From: Streptomyces sp. CB02923
GTDB taxonomy: Bacteria; Actinomycetota; Actinomycetes; Streptomycetales; Streptomycetaceae
Direction: 5' to 3'
DNA: 64,000 nt
NCBI RefSeq assembly: GCF_001905005.1
Contig: NZ_LWKZ01000009.1
Span: forward strand, 1-64,000
Below, piece by piece: positions 20,784-28,320 of this stretch (position 1 is its first letter; each line of letters starts with the position of its first letter). The notes beneath the pieces were generated by a model. That model was not told where the DNA came from. It did no database searches and was given only the letters and a program-made list of their open reading frames with translations. Position numbers and translations under genes: made by a program.

Positions 20784-20880
20784 GACATCACTCCAGCGGT
20801 ACGGAATCGAGGGGGCAGACGGCAGCGGTCCGGCGCACGCTCGGTGAGCGGCGGTTGCGGAATGTTCGCTCCGGGAGTGA

Positions 20881-20911
20881 CGTTAAGGCTTCACATCGGT
20901 GGCAAGGTCAA
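20881..20911 (-). promoter_or_regulatory. MerR-type promoter (19-bp spacer) for the class IV aminotransferase gene
   Basis: On the minus strand TTGACC (20911-20906) and TTAACG (20886-20881) are separated by exactly 19 bases. The spacer holds an imperfect dyad, CTTGCCACC/GATGTGAAG. The overlong spacer is the hallmark of promoters that MerR proteins activate by DNA distortion. Confidence 0.75.
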
Positions 20912-20932
20912 CCTCGTACGAGATGTACGAGG
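20912..20932. repeat. Perfect 8-bp inverted repeat next to the MerR start
   Basis: CCTCGTAC, a 5-base spacer GAGAT, then GTACGAGG. It lies between the MerR-type promoter and the merR start codon (20953). It could be an operator for autoregulation or a hairpin in the merR leader. Confidence 0.7.
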
Positions 20933-20952
20933 CGGGGGAAGGGGACGGGCGG

Positions 20953-21300
20953 ATGCTGATCGGGGAGCTTTCCCGGCGTACCGGAGTCAGTGCGCGGTTG
21001 CTGCGGTACTACGAGGAGCAGGGCCTGCTGGAGGCCGAGCGCGGCCCGAACGGCTACCGCTGCTACGACGACGGCACCGTGCTCACCGTGCGACAGGTCC
21101 GCGCCCTGCTGGACGCCGGCCTGAACACCGAGATGATCCGCTCGGTGCTGCCGTGCGCCCGGGGCGAGCAGCCGGTGTTCGAGATGTGTGTGGACGTGCA
21201 GGCCGTCCTGAACCGCGTGCTGGCGGACACCGACGAACGCATCGACGACCTCCGGCGCAGCCGCAGCGTCCTCGCCGGTTATCTGGGCGACAAGTCCTGA
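20953..21300 (+). CDS. MerR-family transcriptional regulator
   Basis: 115 aa from ATG 20953. The MerR helix-turn-helix is complete: MLIGELSRRTGVSARLLRYYEEQGLL and NGYRCYDDGTVLTVRQVRALLDAGL. A short dimerisation helix follows. Two cysteines (C76 in VLPCARG and C87 in FEMCVDV) could sense metal or redox stress, but spacing alone does not identify a ligand. I reject the upstream GTG at 20899 because it lies inside the operator. It is divergent from the aminotransferase gene and probably controls it. Confidence 0.82.
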   Translation: MLIGELSRRTGVSARLLRYYEEQGLLEAERGPNGYRCYDDGTVLTVRQVRALLDAGLNTEMIRSVLPCARGEQPVFEMCVDVQAVLNRVLADTDERIDDLRRSRSVLAGYLGDKS

Positions 21301-21555
21301 CCTCTGCCGGAAGCCGTCCGGTCGCCGGACGACAGTGAGCCCAGGGCCGCATCGGCACCGGATGCCCTGGGGCTCCTCGCCGCGAGTACCGCGCGGCCCC
21401 ACCTGACGAGGCGGCGAGGCCGCCTTCAGGTATCGAACATGACCACGTGAAGCCACGTGCAGCCGAGCTGCTGTCTTGTGCTGCCTTGCGCTGCCTCGTG
21501 CTGCCCCGGTGCTGCCCGACAGAGGCAGTGCCTGGCATTGCCATCCGAACAGTTC
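21301..21555. other. Intergenic stretch without recognisable gene
   Basis: Between the MerR gene and the PadR operator region. It includes a TGC-rich patch (GTGCTGCCTTGCGCTGCC, 21470-21520). No ORF has family features and no terminator is clear. Confidence 0.35.
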
Positions 21556-21624
21556 CGATATATCGTTGAAGCATCGCGAACGATCAAAGTGATGTCGCGA
21601 GTGATCAAAAGAAGCAATCGCGAG
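21556..21624 (+). promoter_or_regulatory. Putative PadR operator/promoter region
   Basis: A perfect palindrome CGATATATCG (21556-21565) is followed by two 15-base direct repeats, TCGCGAACGATCAAA (21574) and TCGCGAGTGATCAAA (21595), and a third partial TCGCGAG (21618). The region is AT-rich for this genome and sits 18 bases before the padR start. Autoregulation of PadR-family genes at such sites is common. Confidence 0.6.
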
Positions 21625-21641
21625 ACGAAAGGAGCGCCCTC

Positions 21642-22244
21642 ATGCGTTCCCATGGACACGAACACCACGGACAGGGCCGGCACGGCGGCCGAGGAGACTA
21701 CGAAGGGCGGTTCGAGGGGCGGCGAGCCGCGTTCGGACCGTTCGGGCCGCCCTTCGGCGGGCCGCCTTTCGGCGGTCGGGGCCGCGGCGGCGGGCCGCGT
21801 GGCCGGGCGCGGCGCGGTGACGTACGCGCCTCGATCCTGGCCCTGTTGAAGGACCGGCCGATGCACGGTTACGAGATGATCCAGGAGATCGCCGAGCGCA
21901 GTGGCGGCGCCTGGAAGCCGAGCCCCGGCTCGGTGTACCCCACCCTCCAGCTCCTGGAGGACGAGGGGCTGATCAGCAGCGCCAGCGAGGGCGGCAAGAA
22001 GCTCTTCTCGCTGACCGAAGCCGGGCGCACGGAGGGGGAGAGCATCGCCGACGCCCCCTGGGAGGAAGCCGGCCGAGGCGTCGACTGGGAGGCCATGAAC
22101 GAGATCCGCAAGGCGGGTGGCGGCCTGGTCGAGGCGTTCCGGCAGGTGTGGGCCACCGGCACGCCCGAGCAGCGGGAGAAGGCCATCACGGTGGTCAACA
22201 AGGCCCGCAAGGAGCTGTACCTGATCCTCGCCGAGGACGAGTGA
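21642..22244 (+). CDS. PadR-family transcriptional regulator with His/Gly-rich N-terminus
   Basis: 200 aa from ATG 21642 (GAAAGGAG eight bases upstream). The first 60 residues are rich in His, Gly, Arg and Phe (HGHEHHGQGRHGG, then FGPPFGG repeats) and may bind metal or nucleic acid. A canonical PadR winged helix follows (DVRASILALLKDRPMHGYEMI, KPSPGSVYPTLQLLEDEGLI). A C-terminal dimerisation helix bundle ends it. It is likely autoregulated through the palindrome and repeats upstream. The target besides itself is unknown; the next gene is a Clp-N domain protein. Confidence 0.87.
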   Translation: MRSHGHEHHGQGRHGGRGDYEGRFEGRRAAFGPFGPPFGGPPFGGRGRGGGPRGRARRGDVRASILALLKDRPMHGYEMIQEIAERSGGAWKPSPGSVYPTLQLLEDEGLISSASEGGKKLFSLTEAGRTEGESIADAPWEEAGRGVDWEAMNEIRKAGGGLVEAFRQVWATGTPEQREKAITVVNKARKELYLILAEDE

Positions 22245-22307
22245 TCCACTCGCAGTCGGCCGTGTGATGTCGGGACGCGGTCATGACGACGGAGAGTGAG
22301 CTCGGCC

Positions 22308-22341
22308 GGGGCCGTGACCGGGGAAACCTGGTCGCGGCCCC
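22308..22341 (+). terminator. Terminator hairpin after padR
   Basis: GGGGCCGTGACC pairs with GGTCGCGGCCCC (12 bp, one G-T pair) around a 10-base loop, 63 bases past the padR stop. Confidence 0.72.
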
Positions 22342-22504
22342 TCTCGTATGGGCGCATGCGCGCTCCCCGCGGCTCTCAGGGGCGTCGCGCCACCTCTCCT
22401 CCGCAGGGATGAGATTTCCGAAAGGCGCGCCCAACCACGGGCGGATGCGCAAATGCTTCCCGCCGGGGATGTTCCGGGCGTCAGCTGCTGGTGGGGTGGG
22501 GATT

Positions 22505-23035
22505 GTGCAAAACCGTACTGCGTACAACAGCGGAGAAGGCCCTCCTCGCGAGGATCTCGAAACGCGGCTCACCGTGGAGCTCGCGTCGGTGGTCTCCGCT
22601 GCCCGCAGGCGCGCCACGCGGGACGGTGACCGCCAGGTGGACACGGCCCACCTGCTGCACGGGCTCCTGGAGGCGGACCCCTCGGTGCGGGCGGCGTTCG
22701 ACGGCGGGGCGCAGGTCGCCCGGCTGCTCGGCTACCTGGTCCAGCGCAGCATCGGGTACGGCCTCCAGTGGCACGGCACCGTCGAGGACTCCGGTGCGGT
22801 GCCGGTGGTGACCGAGGGGGCGGTGCCGGGCTGGTCACCCGCCGCGGCCGCCGCGCTGGACGGCGCACTCGACCGCGCGCACGCCCGGTATGCGACCCAT
22901 GCCGCCTGCCTCGACCTGCTCGCGGCCCTTGTGGACGATCCCGAGTCACGCGCGATCGAGGTGCTGCGCCGGGCTTCGGTCGATACGGAACAGCTGGCGG
23001 CCCGGCTGGACGGGGACCGTTCCGGTCAGGAATGA
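22505..23035 (+). CDS. Clp N-terminal domain protein without ATPase
   Basis: 176 aa from GTG 22505. The sequence is helical, with the Clp repeat pattern: ELASVVSAARRRATRDGDRQVDTAHLLHGLLEADPSVRAAF, then a second half-repeat (ALDRAHARYATHAACLDLLAALVDDPESRAIEVL). There is no Walker motif, so it is a stand-alone Clp-N protein. Such proteins could act as adaptors for ClpC/ClpP or as sensors; this is inference. An in-frame start at 22283 would add a stretch without family character and include the padR terminator, so I reject it. Confidence 0.7.
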   Translation: MQNRTAYNSGEGPPREDLETRLTVELASVVSAARRRATRDGDRQVDTAHLLHGLLEADPSVRAAFDGGAQVARLLGYLVQRSIGYGLQWHGTVEDSGAVPVVTEGAVPGWSPAAAAALDGALDRAHARYATHAACLDLLAALVDDPESRAIEVLRRASVDTEQLAARLDGDRSGQE

Positions 23036-23207
23036 CAGGCGCATCGAGGGTGACGCTGCTGACGGCCCCTGCCATGATGTGCCGATGCGACACGCGTCTA
23101 CGGGGAAGCGGGGGGCCCTGGTGGGGGAAGGGGCCTCAGGGCGTACAGGGAAGTCGGGGGCTTTGGGGTCTTCGGGGCTTCAGGGGGCTCAAAGGGCTCC
23201 AGAGATT

Positions 23208-23242
23208 TTGGGGGCTACGGGGGCTACGGGGGCTACGGGGGA
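23208..23242. repeat. Nine-base tandem repeat (GGGGGCTAC)
   Basis: Three exact copies of GGGGGCTAC plus degenerate G-rich neighbours (23130-23242), just before the EamA start. Read in frame they would give Gly-Ala-Thr repeats. Confidence 0.75.
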
Positions 23243-23246
23243 TGTG

Positions 23247-24365
23247 ATGACTGTGGGGACTGTGGGGAATTCGCATGCTTCGAGTGGTTGCGGAGGCTCG
23301 CGGCGACCGGGGAGCGGTGGCGGGAGTGGCCGCTCCCGCCACGTCGGACTCACCCTGGCGCTGATCTCCGCCTTCGCCTTCGGCGGTTCGGGCGTCGCCG
23401 CCAAGCCCCTGATCACGGCCGGTCTCGACCCCCTGCACGTCACCTGGCTGCGGGTCGCGGGCGCCGCCCTCGTCATGCTGCCCGTTGCCTGGCGCCACCG
23501 GCGGCTGCCGCTGCGCCGACCCGCCCTCCTCCTGGGCTTCGGCCTCCTCGCCGTCGCCGGCGTCCAGGCGTGCTACTTCGCGGCGCTCTCGCGCATCCCC
23601 GTGGGCGTCGCGCTGCTCATCGAATACCTCGCGCCCGCGCTGGTGCTCGGCTGGGTGCGGTTCGTCCAGCGCAAGCCGGTCACGCGGGCCGCGGCGGTCG
23701 GCGTCGTCCTGGCCGTCGGCGGACTGGCCTGCGTGGTCGAGGTCTGGTCCGGTCTCCGTCTCGACCCGGTCGGAATCGCCCTGGCCCTCGGCGCCGCCTG
23801 CTGCCAGGTCGGCTACTTCGTGCTCTCCGACCACGGCAGCGACGGCGAGGACGCGGCGGACCCGCTGGGCGTGATCGCGTACGGACTGCTGACCGGCGCG
23901 GCCGTGCTGACGGCGGTCGCACGGCCGTGGCAGATGGACTGGACCGTGCTCGGCGGCAGCGCCGACATGGCCGGGACCCGGGTGCCCGCCGTACTGCTGC
24001 TCGTGTGGATCGTGCTGGTCGCGACCGTACTGGCGTACCTCACCGGCGTTTTGTCGGTGCGCCGGCTGTCTCCGCAGGTGGCGGGGGTGGTGGCGTGTCT
24101 GGAGGCGGTGATCGCGACCGTACTCGCGTGGGTGCTGCTCGGCGAACGCCTCACCGCGCCGCAGATCGCGGGCGGGGTGGTCGTGCTCGCCGGTGCGTTC
24201 ATCGCGCAGTCGGCGACACCGAAGGGGGACCGGTCGGACGAGGGACCCGGAGGAGGCGCGGCATCTGTACGGTCAGGTGGGCCCGCCACGGGTGAGGCCG
24301 CCGAGGCCAGTAGCACGCCGTGCCACGACGACCGGGGCGTGTCGGCGGGGCGGCGCACTTCGTGA
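23247..24365 (+). CDS. EamA/DMT family transporter
   Basis: 372 aa from ATG 23247. Ten hydrophobic helices lie in two EamA repeats (VGLTLALISAFAFGGSGVAAKPLI; later AGVVACLEAVIATVLAWVLLGERLT), the arrangement of RhtA/RarD-type metabolite exporters. Polar tails flank both ends. The substrate is unknown. Upstream codons stay open to an ATG at 23084 across the GGGGGCTAC repeats, so the N-terminus could be about 55 residues longer, but that part is low-complexity. It lies 211 bases after the Clp-N gene on the same strand. Confidence 0.82.
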   Translation: MTVGTVGNSHASSGCGGSRRPGSGGGSGRSRHVGLTLALISAFAFGGSGVAAKPLITAGLDPLHVTWLRVAGAALVMLPVAWRHRRLPLRRPALLLGFGLLAVAGVQACYFAALSRIPVGVALLIEYLAPALVLGWVRFVQRKPVTRAAAVGVVLAVGGLACVVEVWSGLRLDPVGIALALGAACCQVGYFVLSDHGSDGEDAADPLGVIAYGLLTGAAVLTAVARPWQMDWTVLGGSADMAGTRVPAVLLLVWIVLVATVLAYLTGVLSVRRLSPQVAGVVACLEAVIATVLAWVLLGERLTAPQIAGGVVVLAGAFIAQSATPKGDRSDEGPGGGAASVRSGGPATGEAAEASSTPCHDDRGVSAGRRTS

Positions 24366-24511
24366 GCCGGTAGCCGTCGGACTCGGTCGAGGCCCCTCAT
24401 TTCGCCCCATTCGCCGGGAACGCGCAGCGCGCAACGCGGCGAGCGGGCGATCCGCGCTGGCGATCCGCGCAGGCCGGTCCTCCGTCGGCAACGTGGCAGG
24501 CGGCCTCCGCC

Positions 24512-24586
24512 GTGTAGACCGGTGTTGTGGAGACCGGCGTCGTGGCGAATGGCGCCGTGGCGAACGGTGTCGTGGCGAACGGGCCG
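24512..24586. repeat. Fifteen-base tandem repeat
   Basis: Five units of 15 bases of the type GTGGCGAACGGTGTC, diverging at the left end (GTGTAGACC). It lies within the 305-base gap between convergent EamA and PaiB-like genes. The rest of that gap shows nothing recognisable. Confidence 0.75.
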
Positions 24587-24670
24587 CCCGCCCGTGAAGC
24601 CTTCTCCTCCGGTGGGCGGGCTGGTCCGTCCGTCTTCATCGGGCCCGATCACGGCTGCTTCACACAGGTC

Positions 24671-25312
24671 CTATCCCTGTTCGGCCGCCAGCCGCCGCAG
24701 CTGATGGGCGCGGGCTTGGGCGTCGTGGGGCGCCGCCCGTTCGGCCAGGCGTTCCGCGATCCGCCGTTGTACGGTCTCGCTGCGCTTGCCCGCGTACTTG
24801 AACTTGGCCCGTACGTCTGTGACTTCCAGTCGCAGTCCTCGGATGCCGGGCAGCTGGCGTCCGTACGGCGGGCCGTCGGCGGTGATCGGTGCCGAGCCGC
24901 CTTCGGGCTGGAAGTGCCCGGTCTGACGTGTCAGCAGTGCGGCCTTCTCCTGCGGGTCGTCCACGACGTGGGCCGTGCACGTGAGCTGTACGGCGGCGTA
25001 GAAGCTGGTCGGCACGCCGTGCTCAGGCGGGTCCTCCTCGGCGGCCTGCCACGGCCCGGGTATGAACGCGTAGTCGTCCACGACGCTCAGCAGTACGGCC
25101 GGGGAGGCTTCCAGTGCCCGCCATATCGGGTTGGGGCGGGCGAGATGGGTGACGGCCTCGCGGCGGGCCGGGTCGTAGGCGAAATGCAGGGGCTGGACGA
25201 GGGGCGGCGCGCCGGGAGGCCCGTTGACGGCGAGCTGGCCGAAGTCGTGGCGGCTCAGCCAGTCCTGCCACTCGGTGTCGTCGGTGGGCGCGTCCCACGG
25301 GTGGATCAGCAT
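24671..25312 (-). CDS. FMN-binding negative transcriptional regulator (PaiB-like)
   Basis: 213 aa from ATG 25312, with GAGGAGG six bases upstream. PaiB/split-barrel flavin-binding fold: LVQPLHFAYDP, AVLLSVVDDYAFIPGPW, PTSFYAAVQLTCTAHVV and a C-terminal AKFKYAGKRSETVQRRIAERL. In Bacillus, PaiB represses sporulation and protease genes; here the name reflects fold only. It begins 10 bases after the stop of the flavin-oxidase-like gene, so the two form an operon read away from the MocR gene. A role in B6 or flavin-linked redox chemistry is plausible. Confidence 0.82.
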   Translation of the reverse strand: MLIHPWDAPTDDTEWQDWLSRHDFGQLAVNGPPGAPPLVQPLHFAYDPARREAVTHLARPNPIWRALEASPAVLLSVVDDYAFIPGPWQAAEEDPPEHGVPTSFYAAVQLTCTAHVVDDPQEKAALLTRQTGHFQPEGGSAPITADGPPYGRQLPGIRGLRLEVTDVRAKFKYAGKRSETVQRRIAERLAERAAPHDAQARAHQLRRLAAEQG

Positions 25313-25322
25313 GCGGTCCTCC

Positions 25323-25997
25323 TCAGCGCGCGGAGAGATAGGCGGGTTCGGTGATCTCCGGGGCGAGGTCGTCGGCCGGGATCGGGGCCCCGTATACGGA
25401 GGAGACCGGCAGGACGCCGCTCCAGTGGGGGAGGGGGAGGTCCTCGGGGTCGTCGCTCGGGCCGCCGGTGCGGGTCTTGGCGGAGACCTCGGTCAGATCG
25501 AGGCGGATGACGGCGGTGGCGGCCAGTTCCTTGGCGTTCGCCGGACGCGAGTCGGCGGCGCGGCCCGGCAGTACGTGGTCGACCAGGGCGTCGAGCGCCG
25601 CCGTCTTCTCGTCGGGGTCGGTGACCTGGTGGGCGGTGCCGTGGACGACGACGCTGCGGTAGTTGATCGAGTGGTGGAAGGCGGACTTGGCCAGCACCAG
25701 GCCGTCGACGTGGGTGACCGTGACACACACGGGCAGCCCGGGGTCGGGCGCCTCACCGGCCATGCGCAGCGGGCGCGAGCCGGTCGAGCCGTGCAGGTAG
25801 AGGCTGTTGCCGACCCGGCCGTAGAGCGTGGGCAGGACGATCGGGGCGCCGTCGCGGACGAATCCGAGGTGGCACAGGTGTCCGGCGTCGAGGATGGCGT
25901 GCACGGTCTCGTGGTCGTATGCGGCGCGCTCGCGGGCGCGGGTCGGTACGGTGCGCTCCGTCCGGGTGAAGGACAGGTCCTGGGGCGCCTGGGGCAT
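25323..25997 (-). CDS. Pyridoxamine 5'-phosphate oxidase family protein
   Basis: 224 aa from ATG 25997 (GGAG six bases before it; ATG 26009 is a second choice but sits at the operator edge). A split-barrel FMN-binding domain covers the protein: AILDAGHLCHLGFVRDGAPIVLPTLYGRVG, NYRSVVVHGTAHQV and PHWSGVLPVSS. Members include pyridoxamine phosphate oxidases and F420- or heme-binding relatives; the true PdxH signature is not evident, so I keep the family name. It is the first gene of an operon divergent from a MocR regulator, and the promoter contains the likely MocR operator. Confidence 0.84.
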   Translation of the reverse strand: MPQAPQDLSFTRTERTVPTRARERAAYDHETVHAILDAGHLCHLGFVRDGAPIVLPTLYGRVGNSLYLHGSTGSRPLRMAGEAPDPGLPVCVTVTHVDGLVLAKSAFHHSINYRSVVVHGTAHQVTDPDEKTAALDALVDHVLPGRAADSRPANAKELAATAVIRLDLTEVSAKTRTGGPSDDPEDLPLPHWSGVLPVSSVYGAPIPADDLAPEITEPAYLSAR

Positions 25998-26009
25998 TGC
26001 GGACTCCAT

Positions 26010-26040
26010 TGCACTAGTGCATAATTGGTTTTGTGCTAGG
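26010..26040. promoter_or_regulatory. Divergent MocR operator/promoter
   Basis: A perfect 12-base palindrome TGCACTAGTGCA (26010-26021) is followed 10-11 bases later by a related half-site TTGTGCTAG (26031). CATAAT (26020-26025) can serve as a -10 for mocR, whose GTG at 26033 would give a leaderless transcript. The opposite strand has TTATGC for the oxidase operon. Confidence 0.7.
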
Positions 26041-27364
26041 AGAGTATCGGATCGAAGGGCGGCGCGCATCGGAGATTGCCGCCAGTGTCGAGCGAGCCGT
26101 CGGTGCGGGCGAGCTCCAACCAGGCGAAGTCCTGCCCCCGATGCGGGAGTTGGCCGTCTATCTGGAGGTCAATCCCAATACGGTGGCGTCCGCGTACCGG
26201 ACACTGCGGGACCGGGGGGTGATCGAGACAGCGGGCCGCCGGGGCAGTCGGGTGCGCCCGCGGCCGGCGAGTACGCCCCGCGAGGCCGCGCAGGGCCCTG
26301 TGCCGCCCGGCGTGCGCGACGTGGCCGCCGGGAATCCCGACCCCGCGCTGCTGCCCGCCCTCGGGCAGGCGCTGGCCGCGGCTGCCGCCCGCAGCGCGGA
26401 GCAGCCGACGCTGTACGGCGCCCCCGCCGTCGGTACGGAGCTTGAGCGGATGGCCCGCGCCGCCTTCGAAGCGGACGGGGTGCCGAGCGGGGCCGTCGCC
26501 GTCACCTCCGGTGCGCTGGATGCGATAGAGCGTGTGCTCGGCGCGCATCTGCGTCCCGGTGATGCGGTCGCTGTCGAGGACCCGGGCTGGGGGAGCCTGC
26601 TGGATCTCATCCCGGGCCTCGGGCTGCGGGCCGTGTCGGTCGCGGTGGACGACGACGGGCCGCTGCCCGCGCAGGTCGACCTGGCGGTGCGCGACGGCGC
26701 CCGCGCCCTGGTCGTCACGGACCGGGCGCAGAACCCGACAGGTGCGGTGCTCAGCCCCGGGCGGTCCCGCGAGCTGCGCGAGGTGCTGGCGGACCATCGG
26801 GACGTGCTCCTGATAGAGGACGACCACGGCCATGACATCGTCGACCTCCCGCTGCACCCGCTCGCGGGTGCCACGGACCACTGGGCGCTCGTCCGGTCCA
26901 CCGCCAAGGCGTACGGTCCCGACCTGCGGCTCGCCGTGCTGACCGGCGACGCCGTGACGGTGGACCGGGTGCGGGGGCGCCAGCGGCTCGGGCCCGGCTG
27001 GGTGAGCCATCTCCTGCAGGACGCGGTGGTGCACCTGTGGCGTACGGGAGCGGTGGACCCGAAGGTCGTCGCGGGCGCGTACGGCAGGCGCCGGGACGCC
27101 CTGATCGACGCTCTGGCGGCCCGCGGTATCCGAGCGCGGGGGCGCAGCGGGATGAACGTGTGGATTCCGGTCCCCGACGAAACCGGCGCCACCGCCCGGC
27201 TGTTGCACGCCGGCTGGGCCGTCGCGCCCGGGGCCCGATTCCGTATGCATTCGCCACCCGGCATACGCGTCACGATCGCGGGTCTCGCGGAGGACGAGCT
27301 GCTGAGGCTGGCGGACGCCATCGCTTCCGCCGTCGAGCCGAAGGAGGCGCGCCGCTACGACTGA
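26033..27364 (+). CDS. MocR-type regulator (GntR DNA-binding plus aminotransferase domain)
   Basis: 443 aa from GTG 26033. Residues 1-75 are a GntR winged helix (IEGRRASEIAASVERAVGAGELQPGE, VNPNTVASAYRTLRDRGVIE). Residues about 90-440 are a fold-type-I aminotransferase domain with the PLP lysine region STAKAYGPDLRLA. MocR/PdxR/PtsJ regulators sense PLP or amines through this domain. The divergent genes encode flavin-type oxidases related to pyridoxamine oxidase, so control of vitamin B6 salvage or amine oxidation is a reasonable inference. The transcript appears leaderless. Confidence 0.88.
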   Translation: MLGEYRIEGRRASEIAASVERAVGAGELQPGEVLPPMRELAVYLEVNPNTVASAYRTLRDRGVIETAGRRGSRVRPRPASTPREAAQGPVPPGVRDVAAGNPDPALLPALGQALAAAAARSAEQPTLYGAPAVGTELERMARAAFEADGVPSGAVAVTSGALDAIERVLGAHLRPGDAVAVEDPGWGSLLDLIPGLGLRAVSVAVDDDGPLPAQVDLAVRDGARALVVTDRAQNPTGAVLSPGRSRELREVLADHRDVLLIEDDHGHDIVDLPLHPLAGATDHWALVRSTAKAYGPDLRLAVLTGDAVTVDRVRGRQRLGPGWVSHLLQDAVVHLWRTGAVDPKVVAGAYGRRRDALIDALAARGIRARGRSGMNVWIPVPDETGATARLLHAGWAVAPGARFRMHSPPGIRVTIAGLAEDELLRLADAIASAVEPKEARRYD

Positions 27365-27649
27365 AGTGAACGCAAGCGGAGGGACCGCACACCGGCGACA
27401 GCGGCACGCCCGCCCCGCGGGCCGGGGGCAGGGACGCGCGGCACGGTCGCGGAGGCCGCAGGCCCGCCCACCGCACGTCCGTAGGGCGGTGGGCGGGCAG
27501 GCGGGGCAAGTTGAGCGGGCCGGGTGGACCGAGCGGACTGAGCGGACCGGGCAGACCGGGCGGGCCGTGTGGACCGTGTGGATCGAACAGGCTGAGCGGG
27601 CCCAACAGGCCGTACAGGGAGGGGGAACGATGCTCGTTACCGTCGCACG

Positions 27650-28222
27650 ATGCCTGATCAGAGCTTTCTTGTCCGTGGTGCGCGGGTGGCCGTCCGGCGG
27701 ATCTCCTTTCAGGACCGGGAGGAGATCGCGGGCCTGGACCGTGAGAGCGCCGCACTGCACCACCCGTGGGTTCCCGCGCGGGAGACCGGTCCGGAGGCGT
27801 TTCGCGCGTACGTCGCCAAGTTCGACCGGCCCGACCACGAGGGGTTCGTGGTGTGCCTGCGGGACAGTGGCGCGATCGTCGGCGGAATCAATATCAACAA
27901 CATCGTGCGGGGCGGTATCCAGAGCGGAGCCCTCGGTTACGTCGCCTACGCGTCCACCGCCGGGCACGGCTATATGACCGAAGGGATGCGGCTCGTCGTC
28001 GAGTACGCCTTCACCGAGCTGGGGCTGCACCGACTGGAGGCCAACATCCAGCCTGGCAACGACCCCTCCGTCCGGCTCGTCGAACGGCTGGGCTTCCGGC
28101 TTGAGGGCTACTCCCCGCGCTTCCAGTACGTGGACGGTGCATGGCGGGACCATGAGCGGTGGGCGGTCACGGCCGAGATGACCGGGCACGCCGCCGGTGG
28201 ACGCTCCCTGGAAGGACGCTGA
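27650..28222 (+). CDS. GNAT family N-acetyltransferase (RimJ/RimL type)
   Basis: 190 aa. RimJ/RimL-like GNAT fold: VRGARVAVRRISFQDREEIAGL, then the acetyl-CoA-binding segment YASTAGHGYMTEGMRLVVEYAF and HRLEANIQPGNDPSVRLVERLGFRLEGYSP. It probably acetylates an N-terminal or amino group of a protein or small molecule; the substrate is not deducible. ATG 27650 follows a TCGCACG leader with no strong ribosome binding site. The gap upstream holds degenerate GGGCCG/GGACCG repeats. Its 3' end faces the EamA gene across a 12-bp minisatellite. Confidence 0.83.
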   Translation: MPDQSFLVRGARVAVRRISFQDREEIAGLDRESAALHHPWVPARETGPEAFRAYVAKFDRPDHEGFVVCLRDSGAIVGGININNIVRGGIQSGALGYVAYASTAGHGYMTEGMRLVVEYAFTELGLHRLEANIQPGNDPSVRLVERLGFRLEGYSPRFQYVDGAWRDHERWAVTAEMTGHAAGGRSLEGR

Positions 28223-28238
28223 CCGGGGCATGACACCG

Positions 28239-28320
28239 CATCCGGACCTGCGTCGGGACCTGCGTCGGGACCTGCGTCGAGACCTGCGTCCGGACCTGCA
28301 TTCGGGTCTGCATCCGGGCT
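28239..28320. repeat. Twelve-base tandem repeat filling a convergent gap
   Basis: Six full units and one partial of CGTCGGGACCTG/CATCCGGACCTG, occupying nearly all the 96 bases between the GNAT stop and the EamA stop. Confidence 0.85.

Noticed and set aside
25323..25997. Calling the split-barrel protein PdxH
   Set aside because: Length and motifs fit the broad flavin-binding family, and diagnostic PdxH residues were not identifiable by eye.
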